Source: Yersinia massiliensis CCUG 53443
GTDB lineage: Bacteria > Pseudomonadota > Gammaproteobacteria > Enterobacterales > Enterobacteriaceae
Assembly (NCBI RefSeq): GCF_000312485.1
Contig: NZ_HE997651.1
Coordinates: 85,164-149,163, forward strand
Direction of reading: 5' to 3'
DNA: 64,000 nt
Shown here: positions 61,229 to 64,000 of the stretch, in pieces
Layout: every line of letters begins with the position of its first letter
How positions within the stretch are numbered: position 1 is the first letter of the stretch
Program-made: the position numbers and the translations under genes
The notes under the pieces: model-generated
Database searches by the model: none
Seen by the model: only the letters and a program-made list of their open reading frames with translations
Told to the model about the DNA's origin: nothing

Positions 61229-61842
61229 TGCAGCCTTACCTGATACCTGCCGCATCGGTGTCAATCAGCGAAGAGATCAAAAAAAGTCGCTTTATTACTT
61301 TACTGGCCCATACGTGTGGGGTGAATGAAGCGAAAGATTTTGTTCAGCAGGTCAAGCAACAACACCCAACGGCCCGGCATCACTGCTGGGCATTTGTCGC
61401 TGGCACGCCCACAGACTCACAGCAATTAGGTTTTTCTGATGATGGCGAACCCTCCGGCACGGCAGGTAAACCTATATTGGCTCAGCTTATGGGCAGTGGT
61501 ATTGGTGAAATTACCGCTGTGGTCGTGCGCTATTATGGGGGCATCAAGCTGGGCACCGGAGGGTTGGTTCGGGCTTATGGAAGTGGTGTGCAGCAAGCGC
61601 TAAAACAGATAGAAGTAAAATATAAAGTTCCGCAGGTAGAATATACTGTGCAGTGTGACTATGCACAGCTTGCGATGGTAGAAACATTATTACAGCAGGT
61701 TGAAGGCCAGACTCTACAGAGTGAATATGCGGAGCTCGTGACGCTTCATCTCTCTTTGCCAGCAACTCAAGCCAGTCAGGTCGGGGATAAATTGCGTGAT
61801 CTCAGTCGTGGTACGTTGCAATTGACGCCCATTTCGCAATAA
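61228..61842 (+). CDS. yigZ: IMPACT-family protein YigZ
   Basis: YigZ (204 residues, as in E. coli) belongs to the UPF0029/IMPACT family. The N-terminal domain has IKKSRFITLLAHT, the hallmark SDDGEPSGTAGKPILAQL and VVVRYYGGIKLGTGGLVRAY; a C-terminal ferredoxin-like domain follows from about residue 135. Eukaryotic relatives regulate the Gcn2 kinase; the bacterial function is unknown, possibly nucleic-acid binding. It starts at the last base of the pepQ stop, so the two are coupled, and precedes trkH by 36 bases. Confidence 0.93.
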   Translation: MQPYLIPAASVSISEEIKKSRFITLLAHTCGVNEAKDFVQQVKQQHPTARHHCWAFVAGTPTDSQQLGFSDDGEPSGTAGKPILAQLMGSGIGEITAVVVRYYGGIKLGTGGLVRAYGSGVQQALKQIEVKYKVPQVEYTVQCDYAQLAMVETLLQQVEGQTLQSEYAELVTLHLSLPATQASQVGDKLRDLSRGTLQLTPISQ

Positions 61843-61878
61843 TCCCCATCCAAGTGAATTGCTAAGGAACGTGCCGGA

Positions 61879-63330
61879 ATGCATTTTCGTGCCATAACCC
61901 GTATTGTTGGTCTGCTGGTCATCTTATTCTCTGGAACAATGTTTATTCCAGGACTGGTAGCCTTAATCTATCGTGATGGTGCTGGCCGTGCCTTCAGCGA
62001 AACCTTTTTTGTTGCCTTATCAATAGGTCTTTTGCTCTGGCTTCCGAATCGGAAAGAAAAGCACGAGCTGAAGCCCCGTGAAGGCTTCCTTATCGTAGTG
62101 CTATTTTGGACGGTGTTGGGCAGTGTGGGGTCACTCCCTTTCTTATTTTCCGAACGCCCAAATCTTTCGCTGACCGATGCATTCTTTGAATCTTTCTCAG
62201 GACTGACGACAACTGGCGCGACAACGCTGGTAGGGTTGGACTCATTACCCAAAGCCATTTTATTTTATCGGCAAATGCTGCAATGGCTTGGTGGCATGGG
62301 GATCATTGTGTTGGCGGTGGCTATCCTACCTATTTTAGGCGTAGGGGGGATGCAGCTTTATCGAGCAGAAATGCCTGGCCCACTGAAAGATAATAAAATG
62401 CGTCCCCGAATTGCTGAAACGGCAAAAACACTTTGGCTTATCTACGTATTACTCACCATTGCTTGTGCGCTTTCCCTTTGGGGTGCGGGGATGTCAGTGT
62501 TTGATGCCATCTCTCACAGTTTTTCTACTATAGCCATCGGCGGTTTCTCAACTCATGATGCGAGTATCGGTTACTTCAACAGCCCCACTATTAACACCAT
62601 TATTGGTGTTTTCTTGCTGATTTCTGGGTGTAACTTTGGTCTGCATTTTGCGGTTCTGAGTGGCCGCAGTTTGAAAGTTTATTGGCGCGATCCCGAATTC
62701 CGTATGTTTATTTTTGTACAATTGACGCTGGTTATCGTTTGTACGTTAGTACTCTGGCAGCATAGCGTGTACAAGTCGGGCCTAGAAACTTTAAATCAGG
62801 CCTTTTTCCAAGTGGTGTCAATGGCGACCACTGCGGGGTTTACGACAGACAGTATTTCTAAGTGGCCGTTGTTCTTGCCGATACTCTTATTATGTTCTGC
62901 TTTTATCGGCGGGTGTGCGGGTTCAACAGGAGGCGGTTTGAAAGTGATCCGCATCTTACTGCTTTATTTGCAAGGCTCACGTGAACTAAAACGACTCGTC
63001 CACCCGAATGCGGTATATACCATCAAGCTGGGGCGAAGAGCGTTGCCGGAGCGAATATTAGAAGCTGTTTGGGGCTTCTTCTCAGCTTATGCCTTGGTTT
63101 TCATCATTAGTATGCTGGCAATTATTGCTACGGGAGTCGATGAGTTCTCAGCATTCGCCGCCGTTACGGCCACGTTGAATAACTTAGGGCCAGGTTTAGG
63201 TGTTGTCGCAGATAACTTCACCACTATGAATCCAGCAGCTAAATGGATATTGGTGATAACGATGCTATTTGGTCGATTAGAGGTATTCACCTTGCTGGTT
63301 CTTTTCACTCCAACATTCTGGCGTGAGTAA
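61879..63330 (+). CDS. trkH: Potassium transporter TrkH
   Basis: TrkH (483 residues, as in E. coli) is the ion-conducting subunit of the low-affinity Trk potassium uptake system; it works with TrkA, not in this window. The four pore loops are visible: FSGLTTTGATTLVG, HSFSTIAIGGFSTHD, VSMATTAGFTTDS and TATLNNLGPGLG, each with its selectivity-filter glycine. The gating-loop region follows GCNFGLHFAV. It lies between yigZ and hemG as in E. coli. Confidence 0.98.
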   Translation: MHFRAITRIVGLLVILFSGTMFIPGLVALIYRDGAGRAFSETFFVALSIGLLLWLPNRKEKHELKPREGFLIVVLFWTVLGSVGSLPFLFSERPNLSLTDAFFESFSGLTTTGATTLVGLDSLPKAILFYRQMLQWLGGMGIIVLAVAILPILGVGGMQLYRAEMPGPLKDNKMRPRIAETAKTLWLIYVLLTIACALSLWGAGMSVFDAISHSFSTIAIGGFSTHDASIGYFNSPTINTIIGVFLLISGCNFGLHFAVLSGRSLKVYWRDPEFRMFIFVQLTLVIVCTLVLWQHSVYKSGLETLNQAFFQVVSMATTAGFTTDSISKWPLFLPILLLCSAFIGGCAGSTGGGLKVIRILLLYLQGSRELKRLVHPNAVYTIKLGRRALPERILEAVWGFFSAYALVFIISMLAIIATGVDEFSAFAAVTATLNNLGPGLGVVADNFTTMNPAAKWILVITMLFGRLEVFTLLVLFTPTFWRE

Positions 63331-63351
63331 TTCTGCATAAGGAACATTGCT

Positions 63352-63885
63352 ATGAAAGTACTGATACTTTACTCCAGCCGTGATGGCCAAACACATACAA
63401 TTGCTTCATATATCGCGAAGCAATTATCAGTTGCGGGGACGTGTGAAATACAGGACTTGTCACAAGTTGGGCAAATCGACTTGAGCCAATACCAACAAGT
63501 CATGATTGGTGCATCTGTGCGTTATGGGCGTTTCAGCCCAGTATTGAGTCAATTTGTTGCCGAACACCTCGAACAGCTGAATCAGATGTCGAGTGCTTTC
63601 TTTGCCGTGAACCTGACTGCGCGCAAACCAGAGAAGCGTTCCCCGCAAACAAATGCCTATGTGCGTAAGTTCTTACTTAGTACTCCTTGGCAACCCGCAC
63701 TTTGTGCAGTATTTGCTGGGGCTTTACGCTATCCGCGCTATCGCTGGATAGATCGGGTGATGATTCAACTTATTATGCGTATGACTGGAGGAGAAACCGA
63801 TACGAGTAAAGAAGTTGAGTATACCGACTGGCAGCAAGTAGATCGTTTTACTCAAGATTTTGCCGCGTTACAGTGCGGAAAATAG
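63352..63885 (+). CDS. hemG: Menaquinone-dependent protoporphyrinogen IX dehydrogenase
   Basis: HemG (177 residues) oxidises protoporphyrinogen IX to protoporphyrin IX, the penultimate step of heme synthesis, passing electrons to quinones. It is a long-chain flavodoxin with FMN-binding N-terminus LILYSSRDGQTHTIASYIA and second FMN loop GASVRYGRFSP. It begins 21 bases after trkH. It is the last gene before the rRNA promoter, the E. coli arrangement. Confidence 0.97.
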   Translation: MKVLILYSSRDGQTHTIASYIAKQLSVAGTCEIQDLSQVGQIDLSQYQQVMIGASVRYGRFSPVLSQFVAEHLEQLNQMSSAFFAVNLTARKPEKRSPQTNAYVRKFLLSTPWQPALCAVFAGALRYPRYRWIDRVMIQLIMRMTGGETDTSKEVEYTDWQQVDRFTQDFAALQCGK

Positions 63886-63954
63886 CTTTTACGCTGCTTA
63901 TCACAGCAAGTTGTTTAAATAAAACACGGTTGAAAAGTTTTTTGAAATTAAGGG

Positions 63955-63982
63955 TTGCAGCCTGTCAGGAACTCCCTATAAT
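63955..63982 (+). promoter_or_regulatory. rRNA operon P1-type promoter
   Basis: TTGCAG (63955-63960) and TATAAT (63977-63982) are separated by 16 bp, followed by the GC-rich discriminator GCGCCTCC and then CCACTGAC, as at enterobacterial rrn P1. The A/T-rich UP-like stretch upstream (63915-63950) contains a FIS-like GTTGAAAAGTTTTTTGA. The rRNA genes lie beyond the window; hemG precedes an rrn operon in E. coli. Confidence 0.9.
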
Positions 63983-64000
63983 GCGCCTCCACTGACTAGG

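Overview
The window is chromosomal DNA of a member of the Yersiniaceae, most likely Yersinia and probably the Y. pseudotuberculosis/Y. pestis complex. The basis is very close protein similarity to enterobacterial housekeeping proteins, a moderate base composition, gene blocks colinear with Escherichia coli but joined in a different order, a Yersinia-type palindromic intergenic element, and the tatD-hemB-rfaH arrangement. Species was not tested by database search. I see no phage, insertion sequence, CRISPR array or tRNA gene.

Layout. (A) 1-3398: the end of the anaerobic glycerol-3-phosphate dehydrogenase operon glpABC, with glpA cut by the window edge. (B) 3447-33016: a block matching the E. 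coli dcrB-to-ugpQ region. It holds dcrB, yhhQ, tusA, zntA, yhhN, a DUF1820 gene, yhhM, yhhL-rsmD, ftsYEX, rpoH, panM, livKHMGF and ugpBAECQ. A six-gene CS1/CFA-I-type (alternate chaperone-usher) fimbrial operon, 21555-27540, lies between livF and ugpB, which are neighbours in E. coli. (C) 33202-34170: an AEC-family carrier gene at the junction between blocks. (D) 34274-64000: a block matching E. coli yigM-metR-metE-ysgA-udp-rmuC-ubiEJB-tatABCD-rfaH-ubiD-fre-fadAB-pepQ-yigZ-trkH-hemG and the start of an rRNA operon. It has two additions: three genes (a tyrosine phosphatase, a CstA-type carrier and a DedA-like protein) between udp and rmuC, and hemB between tatD and rfaH.

How the genes fit together. 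Phosphate and glycerophosphodiester scavenging (ugp) sits behind an in-phase array of PhoB half-sites. Branched-chain amino acids enter through livKHMGF with one binding protein. ftsY, ftsE and ftsX form the SRP-receptor and division cluster, followed by the heat-shock sigma factor rpoH with a sigmaE-type promoter. ubiE, ubiJ, ubiB, ubiD and fre supply ubiquinone and flavin chemistry, tatABC exports folded proteins, fadBA degrades fatty acids, and hemB and hemG serve heme synthesis.

The most notable regulatory sequence is upstream of yhhQ (queuosine-precursor transporter). A compact element there matches a preQ1-I riboswitch that would bury the yhhQ ribosome binding site, and a good PurR box lies behind it. 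The most notable accessory system is the CS1-type fimbria with two chaperone genes and a CfaE-like tip adhesin. Other points of interest are a HemB of the non-zinc active-site type, a perfect FNR-type box between fadBA and pepQ, tandem MetJ boxes before metE, and several unexplained short repeats.
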